This document shows positions 8,350 to 16,198 of a stretch of 64,000 bases of DNA, in pieces. The notes beneath the pieces were generated by a model, which worked only from the letters and a program-made list of their open reading frames with translations, did not search any database and had not been told where the DNA came from. The stretch comes from Actinomycetota bacterium (GTDB taxonomy: Bacteria; Actinomycetota; Actinomycetes; S36-B12). The stretch's first letter is position 1, and every line of letters starts with the position of its first letter. The position numbers and the translations under genes are program-made. The DNA lies in the NCBI GenBank assembly GCA_030684515.1, contig JAUXVJ010000009.1, forward strand, positions 372,001 to 436,000, in the 5' to 3' direction.

Positions 8350-9504
8350 ATGGCCAAGATGCCTCGGGTGGCAATTGCTGGATATGGCTATTCAACGGTC
8401 GGTCGAAATACCGGACTCTCGCTGGACGAACTCACTGCCCAATCGAGTGTGGCCGCGATGCAGGACGCGGGTATCACGGCGAAAGACATTGATGGCATCG
8501 TCATACACAGCGGACTCAACCAGTACGTGAGCTCCACCCATACGGCGGCAATGCTGGGCATCCCGGACTTGGCCTTCTACTCCTCCTCAGTTGACGGTGC
8601 TGCCTACAGCGTGGCTGCGATGCATGCGATTGCGGCGATTGCCTCCGGATCTGCTGAGACCGTGCTGACGATCCGCACGATCCAAAAGCAAGGTGCTGCT
8701 ATGCCGACTCTGGACATGATCGATCCCAATGCCAGGATCGACGGCCCAGGTCAGCTCTCAGGGCCATATGGCGCCGGGGGGCCTTCGTGGGCGGCCTTCT
8801 ACATGAAGCGTCACATGGCCAAGTACGGCAGCACGGAAGAAGACTTCGGTGCAATGGCCATCGCACAACGCAAGTTCGCGACGCAGAACCCGGCGGAGGC
8901 CTTTCACACAGATCCATTGACGATGGACGACTACATGAACTCCCGCTACATCTTCAAGCCCCTGCACATGCTCGACTGCGACTATCCGATTGATTCATCG
9001 AGCGCCCTCATCTTCACCACTGAGGAACGGGCAAGGGACATGAAGCAGAAGCCTGTGTTCTTTGACTCGTGGGCCAATGGCACAACCAGGGAGTCTGACT
9101 TCAGTTATGTCGAAGAGATGACGCAGTCGTCACCGTGGATGGCATCCAAGCGGATGTGGAGTCGCACGGACTTGAAGCCCAAGGATGTGCAAACTGCTGG
9201 CTTGTATGACGGATTCACATTCATTGCCATGCAGTGGATGGAGGCCCTTGGCTTCTGTGATGAAGGCCAAAGTGGTGCCTTCATTCGTTCAGGCGCAACA
9301 GGTGTTGATGGATCACTCCCAACCAACACTGATGGCGGCGCGTGCAATGTCGGCAGACGACATGGAGCCAACTTCTTCATTGAGGTCACTCGCCAACTGC
9401 GTGGAACCGCGGGCGAACGCGCACTGCCCAACAACCCGAAGGTGGGAGTGGTCAGCAATGCAGTTGGCGGTTTCGCCGCCTGCGCGCTGCTGACTGCTGA
9501 CTAG
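8350..9504 (+). CDS. Thiolase-like lipid-transfer / acetyl-CoA acetyltransferase-like protein
   Basis: A 384-residue thiolase-fold protein. The N-terminus (VAIAGYGYSTVGRNTGLSLD) and GIVIHSGLNQY resemble the actinobacterial thiolase/lipid-transfer group rather than FadA. The usual N-terminal nucleophile motif with Cys is not evident; near its place stands SVDGAAYSVAAMHA. The C-terminal part has GLYDGFTF, TDGGACNVGRRHG and SNAVGGFAACALL. Such proteins often work with sterol or acyl-CoA retro-aldol systems and may lack classic thiolase chemistry. ATG 8350 follows AAGGG at good spacing. It stands alone; its end overlaps the convergent gene by 4 bases. Confidence 0.78.
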   Translation: MAKMPRVAIAGYGYSTVGRNTGLSLDELTAQSSVAAMQDAGITAKDIDGIVIHSGLNQYVSSTHTAAMLGIPDLAFYSSSVDGAAYSVAAMHAIAAIASGSAETVLTIRTIQKQGAAMPTLDMIDPNARIDGPGQLSGPYGAGGPSWAAFYMKRHMAKYGSTEEDFGAMAIAQRKFATQNPAEAFHTDPLTMDDYMNSRYIFKPLHMLDCDYPIDSSSALIFTTEERARDMKQKPVFFDSWANGTTRESDFSYVEEMTQSSPWMASKRMWSRTDLKPKDVQTAGLYDGFTFIAMQWMEALGFCDEGQSGAFIRSGATGVDGSLPTNTDGGACNVGRRHGANFFIEVTRQLRGTAGERALPNNPKVGVVSNAVGGFAACALLTAD

Positions 9505-10643
9505 ACCCCTGCAGTCTGACTGTAAACGCGACGCGAATCGGTTGGTCGTCGCCATTTGGTCGAGCGACGCCAATAGAGGTAGGTGACCAAACCGATGGGG
9601 ATTGGCACCAGGAAGGTTGCGAGTCGATAGAGGAGAACGGCTGCCAGGACTGCTGTCTGATCTGAATCGGGGAGTCCATAGCCAATGACGGCGACCAACA
9701 CGACTTCAGCAACCCCAAGCCCACCGGGAGTGGGAATGAGAAGGGAGGCAAGAACCACGCAGCTATAGGCCAATGTGATGGTCCACCAGGAGATGGTGGA
9801 CTGATCCAGCCCCTGCATCCGACAAGCGACGCCCAGCACGAAGATCGTGGTCAACTGTGAGGCGATCATGGCCAGCGACAGGCGAAGCCAGCACGTGCGC
9901 AGACTCTGGACCATCTGAGTGCGAAAGCGCGGAAGCTCTGATGTCATGTCCGGCGGTTTCATGCGCTTGATGACTTTTCGCACCACACGCAGTGCCGCAT
10001 TCGTCCAAGCCCCGAGCTTCTTTGCGAACTTCTCGCTACGAAGGATCAAGCCAAGAATCACCGCCGCCAGCGCAACCAGCACGATGAGCAGCAAGGCCCA
10101 TCCGAAAAGATTCTCCGGAGCGGGTCCGTAGAAGGAGACTGCAGCCAGAGACACTGCCAGCAAGGTGAACTTCGTCATCTGCGACCAGACGCCCGTCACG
10201 ATCACCTGAGACGTGATGTCGTCAAGGGCGAACCCCCACGAGCGCAGCATTGCAAAATTCAGCCCAGTTGCGACGGCACCGCCTTCAGGCACAGTGTTCG
10301 AAAGTGCCGCAGATGCCGTGTTTGTTACAGCAGCTTCGCGTAGGCGAAGCCCCTTCAGGGCAACGACGAACGGTGGCCAGTTCGTGAAGAGGTTGAACAC
10401 GCCGAGAAGGCTGATGATGACCACCTGTTGCCAGGTGATCAGTGCAAGTGCATCTCCGGTGTTCTCTGCTCCCTCCATCTTGCTGAACAAGAAGAGCAAG
10501 GCGATGATGACGACACCGTAGGTAAGAAGGCCCGAGAGAATCCGACGGATGATCCCTCGAGGACGGTCCTTGGGCAGGCCGGCGTCTCCGATGTCACCAT
10601 CGTCGACAGACTCCGATGCCGAAGAACTATCAGGAGTCGTCAC
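9501..10643 (-). CDS. Flippase-like (LPG synthase transmembrane, UPF0104) membrane protein
   Basis: A 380-residue integral membrane protein with about eight helices. Motifs include WPPFVVALKGLRLREAAV, NTVPEGGAVATGLNFAML and LLIPTPGGLGVAEVVL, the last being characteristic of the lysylphosphatidylglycerol-synthase transmembrane / UPF0104 family. The soluble aminoacyl-transfer domain of MprF is absent, so it is likely a stand-alone flippase or transporter-like unit. The frame continues upstream into the divergent ABC gene; GTG 10643 is the last suitable start outside it. A perfect 15-bp inverted repeat begins one base upstream of that start. Confidence 0.8.
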   Translation of the reverse strand: MTTPDSSSASESVDDGDIGDAGLPKDRPRGIIRRILSGLLTYGVVIIALLFLFSKMEGAENTGDALALITWQQVVIISLLGVFNLFTNWPPFVVALKGLRLREAAVTNTASAALSNTVPEGGAVATGLNFAMLRSWGFALDDITSQVIVTGVWSQMTKFTLLAVSLAAVSFYGPAPENLFGWALLLIVLVALAAVILGLILRSEKFAKKLGAWTNAALRVVRKVIKRMKPPDMTSELPRFRTQMVQSLRTCWLRLSLAMIASQLTTIFVLGVACRMQGLDQSTISWWTITLAYSCVVLASLLIPTPGGLGVAEVVLVAVIGYGLPDSDQTAVLAAVLLYRLATFLVPIPIGLVTYLYWRRSTKWRRPTDSRRVYSQTAGV

Positions 10644-10658
10644 GGTCGAAATTCGACC
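10644..10658. promoter_or_regulatory. Perfect 15-bp inverted repeat, operator candidate
   Basis: GGTCGAAATTCGACC has 7-base arms around one central base. It lies directly upstream of the GTG at 10643 (reverse) and 80 bases before the start of the divergent ABC gene at 10738, a position suited to a dimeric repressor acting on one or both genes. No regulator gene is adjacent. Confidence 0.45.
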
Positions 10659-10725
10659 ACAGATGCACAGACCCCAACCACTCGCCTCGCCGTTTGAGTG
10701 GCTGCATTGACTTGTTGCGCATGGG

Positions 10726-10731
10726 TACAGT
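10726..10731 (+). promoter_or_regulatory. Candidate -10 element for the ABC exporter
   Basis: TACAGT ends 6 bases before GTG 10738, with no Shine-Dalgarno site, which fits a leaderless mRNA. Confidence 0.45.
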
Positions 10732-10737
10732 CCAGAT

Positions 10738-11658
10738 GTGGGATTGGAAATGCTTGACGTGACCCAGACATATGGGGAGCGAGTGGCGCTTGACCACCTG
10801 CATGCACTAGTTCCCGCAGGTGTGCTGACTGGTCTTGTCGGACCCAATGGCGCAGGTAAGACAACCTTGCTGCGAGTACTGCTCGGAGTCCTGACGCCTG
10901 ATACCGGGAGTGTGCTCACCGACGGCAAGCCGGTCACATCAGTTGATCGTCGTCGATGGGGATACATGCCACAAGAGCGCGGCTTGTATCCAGCGATGCC
11001 CGTGGGCGAGCAAGTGATCTACTTTGGACGTCTGCATGGGCTCTCGCGCGCAGAGGCAACTCGACGAGCGCACGCACTCCTTGAAGAACTTGATCTGGAA
11101 GATCGCTGGGCAGACCGCACCGACAAGCTTTCGGGTGGCATGCAGCAGCGGCTGCAGATGGCAACTGCACTTGTGCATGAGCCTGATGTCATCATTTTGG
11201 ACGAACCGTTCAACGGTCTGGATCCGGTGGCTGTCGCGAATCTGTCGGACACTCTTCGCCAACGTGCCAAAGCAGGCTGCATCGTGCTGTTTTCCAGCCA
11301 CCAGTTGGATCTCGTACAGGATCTCTGCGAAGTCATCACGATGATCGATCACGGTCACACCGTTCTCGAAGGAAGTGTGGCTGATCTGCGCGCCTCGTCG
11401 GGGCTGCGGCAATTGAGGCTGCACATCGTCGGCGCCTTGCCATCATGGATCGATGCCTTCCCTGGCGTTGACATTATGAGCGAACAGGCCGACGAGATTC
11501 GGGTGGGGATTCCTCCTGGCGTAGATCCCCTCGCCGTGCTTGACGCCGCGCGCGCGGCTGGTCACGTCTCTGACTTTGGTCTAGATCTGCCTACCCTTTC
11601 CCAGCTGTTTCTGGCTGCTGCCGAACAAAGAGAAGGTTCAGAGCGGGTGATCGCATGA
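10738..11658 (+). CDS. ABC exporter ATP-binding protein (NatA-like)
   Basis: A 306-residue ATPase. It has Walker A GPNGAGKTTLL, a Q-loop in MPQERGLYPAM, the signature LSGGMQQRLQMA, Walker B VIILDEPFNGLDP and the H-loop FSSHQ. The C-terminal 80 residues after VLEGSVADLR form the small extra domain seen in NatA and other drug or Na+ exporter ATPases. The GTG at 10738 gives MGLEMLDVTQTYGE; ATG 10750 would give a slightly shorter protein. Its stop overlaps the permease start (ATGA), so the two form one transporter. The exported substrate is unknown. Confidence 0.9.
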   Translation: MGLEMLDVTQTYGERVALDHLHALVPAGVLTGLVGPNGAGKTTLLRVLLGVLTPDTGSVLTDGKPVTSVDRRRWGYMPQERGLYPAMPVGEQVIYFGRLHGLSRAEATRRAHALLEELDLEDRWADRTDKLSGGMQQRLQMATALVHEPDVIILDEPFNGLDPVAVANLSDTLRQRAKAGCIVLFSSHQLDLVQDLCEVITMIDHGHTVLEGSVADLRASSGLRQLRLHIVGALPSWIDAFPGVDIMSEQADEIRVGIPPGVDPLAVLDAARAAGHVSDFGLDLPTLSQLFLAAAEQREGSERVIA

Positions 11659-12824
11659 AGTCATGGGTACAGGGTGTGCGCCTTGTCACCGAGCGGGCGC
11701 TGACTGAAAACCTGAAGTCCCGTGCCTTCAAGATTGTCACGCTGATCCTGCTGCTGATTTCAATTGCGGCGGTGACATTGCCGCAGATAATCTCCGGTGG
11801 CCCTACGACGTACTCGCTGGCCACGGTTGGTGCTCCTCCGGCAGCGCTTGCGACTGCTCTCAATGCAGCAGGAGCCTCGGGCGATTTCGATGTGGAGTAT
11901 CAGCCTTACCCGAGTGATGCGACTGTTCGGGACCGTGTCCGAAACGGTGATGCCTCGGCAGGGCTGGTCGGCAATGTCATCTACACAGCCTCCGGCGGTT
12001 CCGGAAGCTTTCCTGCGCTGCTATTGCAGTCGGTCGTCACCATGAAGACAGTGGAGAAGCTGAAAGCAGCTGGATTATCGCCCGCTCAAGTGGCAGAGCT
12101 TCAGGCTATTGCTCCGCCGGAACAGGTCGTCTTAGGCAGGACAGAGAATGAGGGACGTTCGGGCATCGGCTTTCTCGTCGGCATCGTCCTGTATCTGGCC
12201 CTGACCTTTGCTGGCAATGCAATTGCGACGGCTGTTGCAACAGAGAAGAGCACGCGAATATCGGAAGTCCTGCTTGCGGTGCTGCGCCCCAGCCAGATTC
12301 TGGTGGGAACTGTCGTTGCAGTGGGCCTAGCGACACTGAGTCAACTGCTGGTGTTGGTTGCTCCGCTTGCCATTGCTGTCCGAGTCACCGACAGGATTGA
12401 ACTTCCGCAGGTTGCCGCAAGCGACCTGACGCTCGCAGTCATCTGGTTTGTTCTGGGTTTTGCGCTCTATGCATTCGTGTTCGCGGCTGCCGCTGCGCTT
12501 GTCGATAAGGTCACCGAAGTGACGTCGGCGATCCTGCCGGTATCCCTTGTTCTGCTTGCGGGATATCTCGTAGCGGTCACGGTGGTTGTTGCGGATCCGA
12601 GCAGTGCTGTAAGTGTCTTCGCCTCCATCTTTCCGCTCAGTGCGCCTTTGGCAATGCCTATCCGCTGGGCATCTGGCGATGTGCCGATCTACCAACTGGT
12701 GCTTGCCATGACGCTGACCGCGGCTACGGCACTGGCGTTGGTCGCGCTGGCCTCTGCCATCTACGCTCGCGCGCTCTTGATCACCGGACGACGCGTCAAG
12801 ATGCGTGAGGTCGTTCGCTCCTGA
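11655..12824 (+). CDS. ABC-2 type exporter permease (NatB-like)
   Basis: A 389-residue permease with one N-terminal helix (about residues 28-48), a large extracytoplasmic loop of some 120 residues, and five to six C-terminal helices starting near IGFLVGIVLYLALTFAGNAI. The motif VATEKSTRISEVLLAVLRPS, here read as VATEKSTRISEVLL, is highly typical of NatB/ABC-2 permeases. It pairs with the overlapping ATPase gene upstream. Na+ export and drug export are the usual roles of this group; neither can be chosen here. Confidence 0.88.
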   Translation: MKSWVQGVRLVTERALTENLKSRAFKIVTLILLLISIAAVTLPQIISGGPTTYSLATVGAPPAALATALNAAGASGDFDVEYQPYPSDATVRDRVRNGDASAGLVGNVIYTASGGSGSFPALLLQSVVTMKTVEKLKAAGLSPAQVAELQAIAPPEQVVLGRTENEGRSGIGFLVGIVLYLALTFAGNAIATAVATEKSTRISEVLLAVLRPSQILVGTVVAVGLATLSQLLVLVAPLAIAVRVTDRIELPQVAASDLTLAVIWFVLGFALYAFVFAAAAALVDKVTEVTSAILPVSLVLLAGYLVAVTVVVADPSSAVSVFASIFPLSAPLAMPIRWASGDVPIYQLVLAMTLTAATALALVALASAIYARALLITGRRVKMREVVRS

Positions 12825-12846
12825 CGTAGCTGGTAGTGGCGCTACG
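12825..12846. terminator. Weak hairpin between convergent genes
   Basis: CGTAGC (12825-12830) and GCTACG (12841-12846) can pair around a 10-base loop between the permease stop and the convergent lipoprotein stop. There is no T-run, so this is a weak call. Confidence 0.25.
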
Positions 12847-13420
12847 GCTTCTCCGCAGTGAGTTCAGTGCAGGAAGGGCTGGCTTGAAAAGCCTTGCCGA
12901 TTGAGGCCGTTCGATTCTTGATCGCCGCATCGATCGCTTCAACACTGTCGATGGCGGCCTGTCCGGCATCAGAAGCGGCAGAGCCAACGTTGACAAGTGC
13001 TTTGGCAAAGGCGATGCCGGAAGTGTCCGTCAGGTCAGTGACGCTTGTCCCCAGCGCCGCAACCGCAGCGTTCAAGGCATCACTTGATTGTTGGATCGCG
13101 ATGGCATCTGGGCTTGAGGCATCAGATTCGGGTATCGCGCCGACTGTTGTCAGCAGGGCATCGGCGGATTGCTGGATCAAAATGGACTGCTGCCCGATCG
13201 AGGCTTGCAGATCGGCCCCGCCAGATGTCACGGCACTGCCGATGTCAGTGATTGACGTCTTCAAGGTTGAGGTGTCAGTGCACACCTGGCCCGCCCATGC
13301 GATGAGAGCTGAACTTGGCTCACCACTGGCTGTCGACGAACTGGGAGTGGAGTCTGTGGTGCTGGAACTGCAGGCAGCCAGCAATCCGGCAGCCGCAAGG
13401 ACGACGAGGGTTTTCTTCAT
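12842..13420 (-). CDS. Secreted lipoprotein of unknown function
   Basis: A 192-residue protein starting MKKTLVVLAAAGLLAACSSS, a textbook lipoprotein signal with the lipobox Cys at residue 17. A Ser/Thr-rich spacer follows. The rest is predicted mostly helical with regularly spaced Ala, Ser and Asp residues (QVCTDTSTLKTSITDIGSAV, then repeated QQSxDAL/QQSSDAL units) and one pair of Cys outside the lipobox (the QVCTD and PSCTEL cysteines), which could form a disulfide. I do not recognise a family. The upstream frame extends to 13462, but ATG 13420 with GGAG before it gives the signal peptide. Confidence 0.8.
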   Translation of the reverse strand: MKKTLVVLAAAGLLAACSSSTTDSTPSSSTASGEPSSALIAWAGQVCTDTSTLKTSITDIGSAVTSGGADLQASIGQQSILIQQSADALLTTVGAIPESDASSPDAIAIQQSSDALNAAVAALGTSVTDLTDTSGIAFAKALVNVGSAASDAGQAAIDSVEAIDAAIKNRTASIGKAFQASPSCTELTAEKP

Positions 13421-13512
13421 GGCGCGCTCCGAATCCCGAACTTGATGGTTGCAACCTACCAACTTCAGGATGAGAACGGGCTTGCGATTGGTCAGACATT
13501 CAGGAATGTGAA

Positions 13513-13572
13513 AGCCCAGTTGGGCACGTCATCTGCAAACTGAACAGGCAACGTGCCCAACGTTATTGGGCT
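13513..13572 (-). terminator. Two-part hairpin downstream of the 47-residue protein gene
   Basis: A perfect 10-base stem (13520-13529 with 13551-13560) is flanked by a second 6-base stem (AGCCCA at 13513-13518 with TGGGCT at 13567-13572). It starts 26 bases past the stop of the small gene on the reverse strand. A short T-run (CTTTC) follows the structure on that strand, so it is a likely terminator. Confidence 0.55.
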
Positions 13573-13598
13573 AGCAGTGGATTCTTTTGCGACTCAGA

Positions 13599-13742
13599 TC
13601 AGAGGGCGCGGGAGAAGATTGCGTCGATCTCTGCGAGCTCGCTGGCGCCGATGGCCATTGCGCGTCGGCGGTCCCACTCAGTGCGGATTTCCGCATTTTC
13701 AGTGGACCCTGCATTGCGGTGGAACAGTGTGGTGATCTTCAT
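13599..13742 (-). CDS. Small protein of 47 residues, unknown function
   Basis: The frame starts at ATG 13742, 9 bases after AAGGAG, and ends at TGA 13599. It reads MKITTLFHRNAGSTENAEI, then RTEWDRRRAMAIGASELAEI and DAIFSRAL. It is charged, has no signal or membrane segment, and is predicted helical. Support for a real gene comes from the strong ribosome site, good codon use and a terminator-like hairpin just after it. The RTEWDRRRAMA segment may bind nucleic acid or a partner protein, but that is a guess. It is divergent from the hydrolase at 14057. Confidence 0.65.
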   Translation of the reverse strand: MKITTLFHRNAGSTENAEIRTEWDRRRAMAIGASELAEIDAIFSRAL

Positions 13743-14056
13743 GGAGTTGTGCTCCTTTTCTTGTGTGCGCGTTTGCTTGGCTTGTGACCTGCAACCACGT
13801 ACGGCCTTGTTGGTGCCCCAATTGTCGCACTTCCAAAGAGCCCACTTTGCAATCAGGACGTGTCATTCATCACGGTCGCATTACGACGGTGAACGAAGTG
13901 GAAACATTGGCCTACAACAAGTTTTCGTCCGTAGCTATTCCGTGAGGGGAACGTCGTTCTGTCGATGAAGAAGCGCGTTCAAAATGTTTACAAAGAAAAA
14001 TGTGAATTCCACCATCTGCACAGTCGATCGAGGCTTGATGCGGAAGACTCGCAGCT
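13743..14056. other. Intergenic stretch between divergent genes, no clear gene
   Basis: About 310 bases between the 47-residue gene and the hydrolase. Short frames exist on both strands but none has a convincing start or protein-like composition. The part near 13980-14010 is A-rich, unlike its surroundings, which fits promoter DNA for one or both flanking genes. I see no RNA gene here. Confidence 0.4.
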
Positions 14057-14872
14057 ATGAGAGGCGTGTCACACACCGACAATTCGGAGTTCGTCGAGCT
14101 TAGAGGGGTGAAGTTTGCGTATTCGATGCATGGGATTGGGCCAGTTGCGATCAGTGCCCACGGACTCTCATCGAGTCGAGCGAACAATCGCAAGATCGGA
14201 ATGGGCAATTTCTCCGAGGTAGCAGATGCTGGGTACCAGGTCATTGCCTACGATGCGCGTGGCCATGGCGAATCGACTGGTACAGCAGTTGCCGAGGACT
14301 ATTCGTGGGCTTCGCTGGCCGAAGACTTGCTTGCCTTGGCGGATCACTTCTCACCGCACGCGCCCATTGTTGGAATCGGATCTTCGATGGGGACCGGAAC
14401 TCTGCTGCACGCAGCCAGCCAGCGCCCTGATCGCTTCTCAGCCCTGATTCTCACTGCACCGCCAACTGCTTGGGAGACGCGTGCCGGACAAGCAGGCGTC
14501 TATCGGCAAATAGCGGACATCATTGAGCAGGGCGATCCAACATCGGTCGCCACCTTGTTTGAGCAAACGCCAATAGTTGTTCCACCTGTCTTTGCGGACG
14601 TCACGGGTTTCCCTGCGCCCCCAGACATCATCTTTGAGTTGCTGCCGTTTGTCTTCCGAGGTGCCGGACTCAGTGACCTGCCCTCTCTTGAACTGCTCAG
14701 CACCGTGAATCAGCCGACTCTGCTGCTGCCTTGGTCGGGGGATCCTGGGCACCCGGTCATCACTGCTGAGACGCTGCTCAATGTCATGCCCAATGCCCAG
14801 CTGCACGTGACCCACACGCATGAGGATCTGCTTACCTGGGGCTCGCGGGCTGCTGAATTTCTCAGTTCTTAG
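14057..14872 (+). CDS. Alpha/beta hydrolase
   Basis: A 271-residue cytoplasmic hydrolase. HG of the oxyanion region is in ISAHGLSSSRANN, followed by YDARGHGES, the nucleophile elbow GIGSSMGTGT, and near the C-terminus the His in VTHTHEDLLTW; the acid is probably in PWSGDPGHPV. The order is that of esterases, haloperoxidases and related enzymes, so the substrate is open. It has no signal peptide. The last 11 bases overlap the end of the convergent ion-channel gene. Confidence 0.8.
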   Translation: MRGVSHTDNSEFVELRGVKFAYSMHGIGPVAISAHGLSSSRANNRKIGMGNFSEVADAGYQVIAYDARGHGESTGTAVAEDYSWASLAEDLLALADHFSPHAPIVGIGSSMGTGTLLHAASQRPDRFSALILTAPPTAWETRAGQAGVYRQIADIIEQGDPTSVATLFEQTPIVVPPVFADVTGFPAPPDIIFELLPFVFRGAGLSDLPSLELLSTVNQPTLLLPWSGDPGHPVITAETLLNVMPNAQLHVTHTHEDLLTWGSRAAEFLSS

Positions 14873-15659
14873 GCAACTGACTGGTGCTCTGTCCGTGCCC
14901 CGGGGAACTGCTGAGCAAAAGCGCGCGGATCTCTTGTTGTTGTGCGGTCAGTCGATCCAGTCGATCCAGGAGTTCAGCATGTTCATCGGAGAACGCCGGT
15001 GCTTCCGATTCCGCAACGTCCTTGGGCGGTTCCGCAGCATTGGGTCGATTCACAAACCAAGAGGCCACGGTGGCGCTGACCGTTCCTATCAACCCGATGC
15101 CAACGAGCATCACTCCCATGGCAATGAGTCGTCCGATCTGGGTCACAGGGGTGTAGTCGCCATATCCGACCGTCGTAGTCGTGACTACAGCCCACCAAAG
15201 TGCAGTCCGAAAAGTTGTGATGGTCGCCCCGGCAGCATCCTTCTCGACCTGCCATACCAGGAATGCGCTGGTAACTACGACGATTGCGACGATGCTTGCG
15301 ATCGACCCAGCGATCCTCTCGGTACTCACTGAAGCCAGGCTTCTGCGCAGAAGCAGAAACACGCGAAGTATGCGCAACATCGGCAAGAGGACCATGAGCA
15401 GATCCAGTTTGTGGGTGCCAATGAATGCGCCCTTGGGGCGTGAACATGTCAGGCGAACGACGTAGTCGACGGCGAACCCGGCCCAGACCAGCCAAGCGAT
15501 GAGTTCGGATAGCTGTTTCAACCCCGTTGACGCGTCCGGTACCGACCAGATCACCAGCAGATTGATCAGAAAGACGATGGCGAGTACATCGAACAGGTGC
15601 GCGGTTGCCCGCACCCAATGCTCGCCGGCGGAAGAAAGTGTGGAGATCTTCTTGGTCAT
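14862..15659 (-). CDS. Voltage-sensor-type potassium channel
   Basis: A 265-residue six-helix channel subunit. The selectivity filter TTVGYGD is at residues 162-168. The helix before the pore domain carries a run of positive charges (LRILRVFLLLRRSL, residues 95-108), as in S4 voltage sensors. Three helices precede it, S5 and S6 flank the pore loop, and the C-terminus (SDEHAELLDRLDRLTAQQQE) looks like a coiled coil for tetramer formation. It should pass K+ in the cytoplasmic membrane. A palindrome lies just upstream, and further K+ genes follow within 4-12 kb. Confidence 0.88.
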   Translation of the reverse strand: MTKKISTLSSAGEHWVRATAHLFDVLAIVFLINLLVIWSVPDASTGLKQLSELIAWLVWAGFAVDYVVRLTCSRPKGAFIGTHKLDLLMVLLPMLRILRVFLLLRRSLASVSTERIAGSIASIVAIVVVTSAFLVWQVEKDAAGATITTFRTALWWAVVTTTTVGYGDYTPVTQIGRLIAMGVMLVGIGLIGTVSATVASWFVNRPNAAEPPKDVAESEAPAFSDEHAELLDRLDRLTAQQQEIRALLLSSSPGHGQSTSQLPKN

Positions 15660-15667
15660 GGTTCATT

Positions 15668-15681
15668 TTGATTCGAATCAA
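15668..15681. promoter_or_regulatory. 14-bp perfect palindrome upstream of the K+ channel
   Basis: TTGATTCGAATCAA is its own reverse complement and lies 9-22 bases upstream of the channel's ATG at 15659. No Shine-Dalgarno site is seen, so the palindrome may cover the transcription start or -10 region. It is a plausible operator of a dimeric regulator. Confidence 0.45.
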
Positions 15682-15757
15682 TCGATGCATCTGTGAGCCA
15701 CGCTTGCAGGCACATTCCGCTAATGTCTGATTCATCAACTAGCAGGGGGTAAGCGCA

Positions 15758-16138
15758 ATGCAACTAGGCGACGTTTTGTGGAGCCTGTTCGTCATTTTCT
15801 TCATGGTCATGTATTTCATGGTCTTCTTCATGGTCATCTTCGACCTGTTCGGCGACCACACTTTGAGTGGTGGATTCAAGGCCATCTGGGTCGTCGCACT
15901 GATTCTCTTTGGTCCATTTGCGGTGTTGGTCTATCTCATTGCCCGTGGCAACAGCATGACTGAGCGCCGCAAAGCTGCAATGGAGAAAGCCGAGGCAGCA
16001 CAGAAGGCCTATATCCAGCAGGCCGCCGGGTCTGGAGCGGCACCTGCCGATCAGATCGCCTCAGCCAAGTCACTTCTTGATGCTGGCACGATCAACCAGC
16101 AGGAGTTCGAGTCGTTGAAGGCCAAGGCATTGGCCTAA
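15758..16138 (+). CDS. SHOCT-domain membrane protein with PLDc_N-like helices
   Basis: A 126-residue protein starting at ATG 15758 after a GGGGG-containing site. The first 65 residues hold two membrane helices separated by a short DHTLSGGFKAIWV loop, the arrangement of the PLDc_N domain. A cytoplasmic helix rich in Lys, Ala and Glu follows. The C-terminal 30 residues (SAKSLLDAGTINQQEFESLK) are a SHOCT domain, a short module found at protein ends and thought to mediate oligomer or membrane contacts. Function is unknown. Confidence 0.82.
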   Translation: MQLGDVLWSLFVIFFMVMYFMVFFMVIFDLFGDHTLSGGFKAIWVVALILFGPFAVLVYLIARGNSMTERRKAAMEKAEAAQKAYIQQAAGSGAAPADQIASAKSLLDAGTINQQEFESLKAKALA

Positions 16139-16160
16139 CTCGGCCCTCAGTTCGATTGTG

Positions 16161-16198
16161 AGCTTGGGATGTCTGCTATTGCGCAGGCATCCCAAGCT
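16161..16198 (+). terminator. Rho-independent terminator
   Basis: AGCTTGGGATG (16161-16171) pairs perfectly with CATCCCAAGCT (16188-16198), and TCTTTTTG follows on the forward strand. It ends the SHOCT-domain gene's transcript. Its right half lies inside the last codons of the convergent methyltransferase gene. Confidence 0.85.

Noticed and set aside
13763-13945. Forward 60-residue frame with four Cys
   Set aside because: It lies between divergent genes, has no ribosome site, and its start is not supported.
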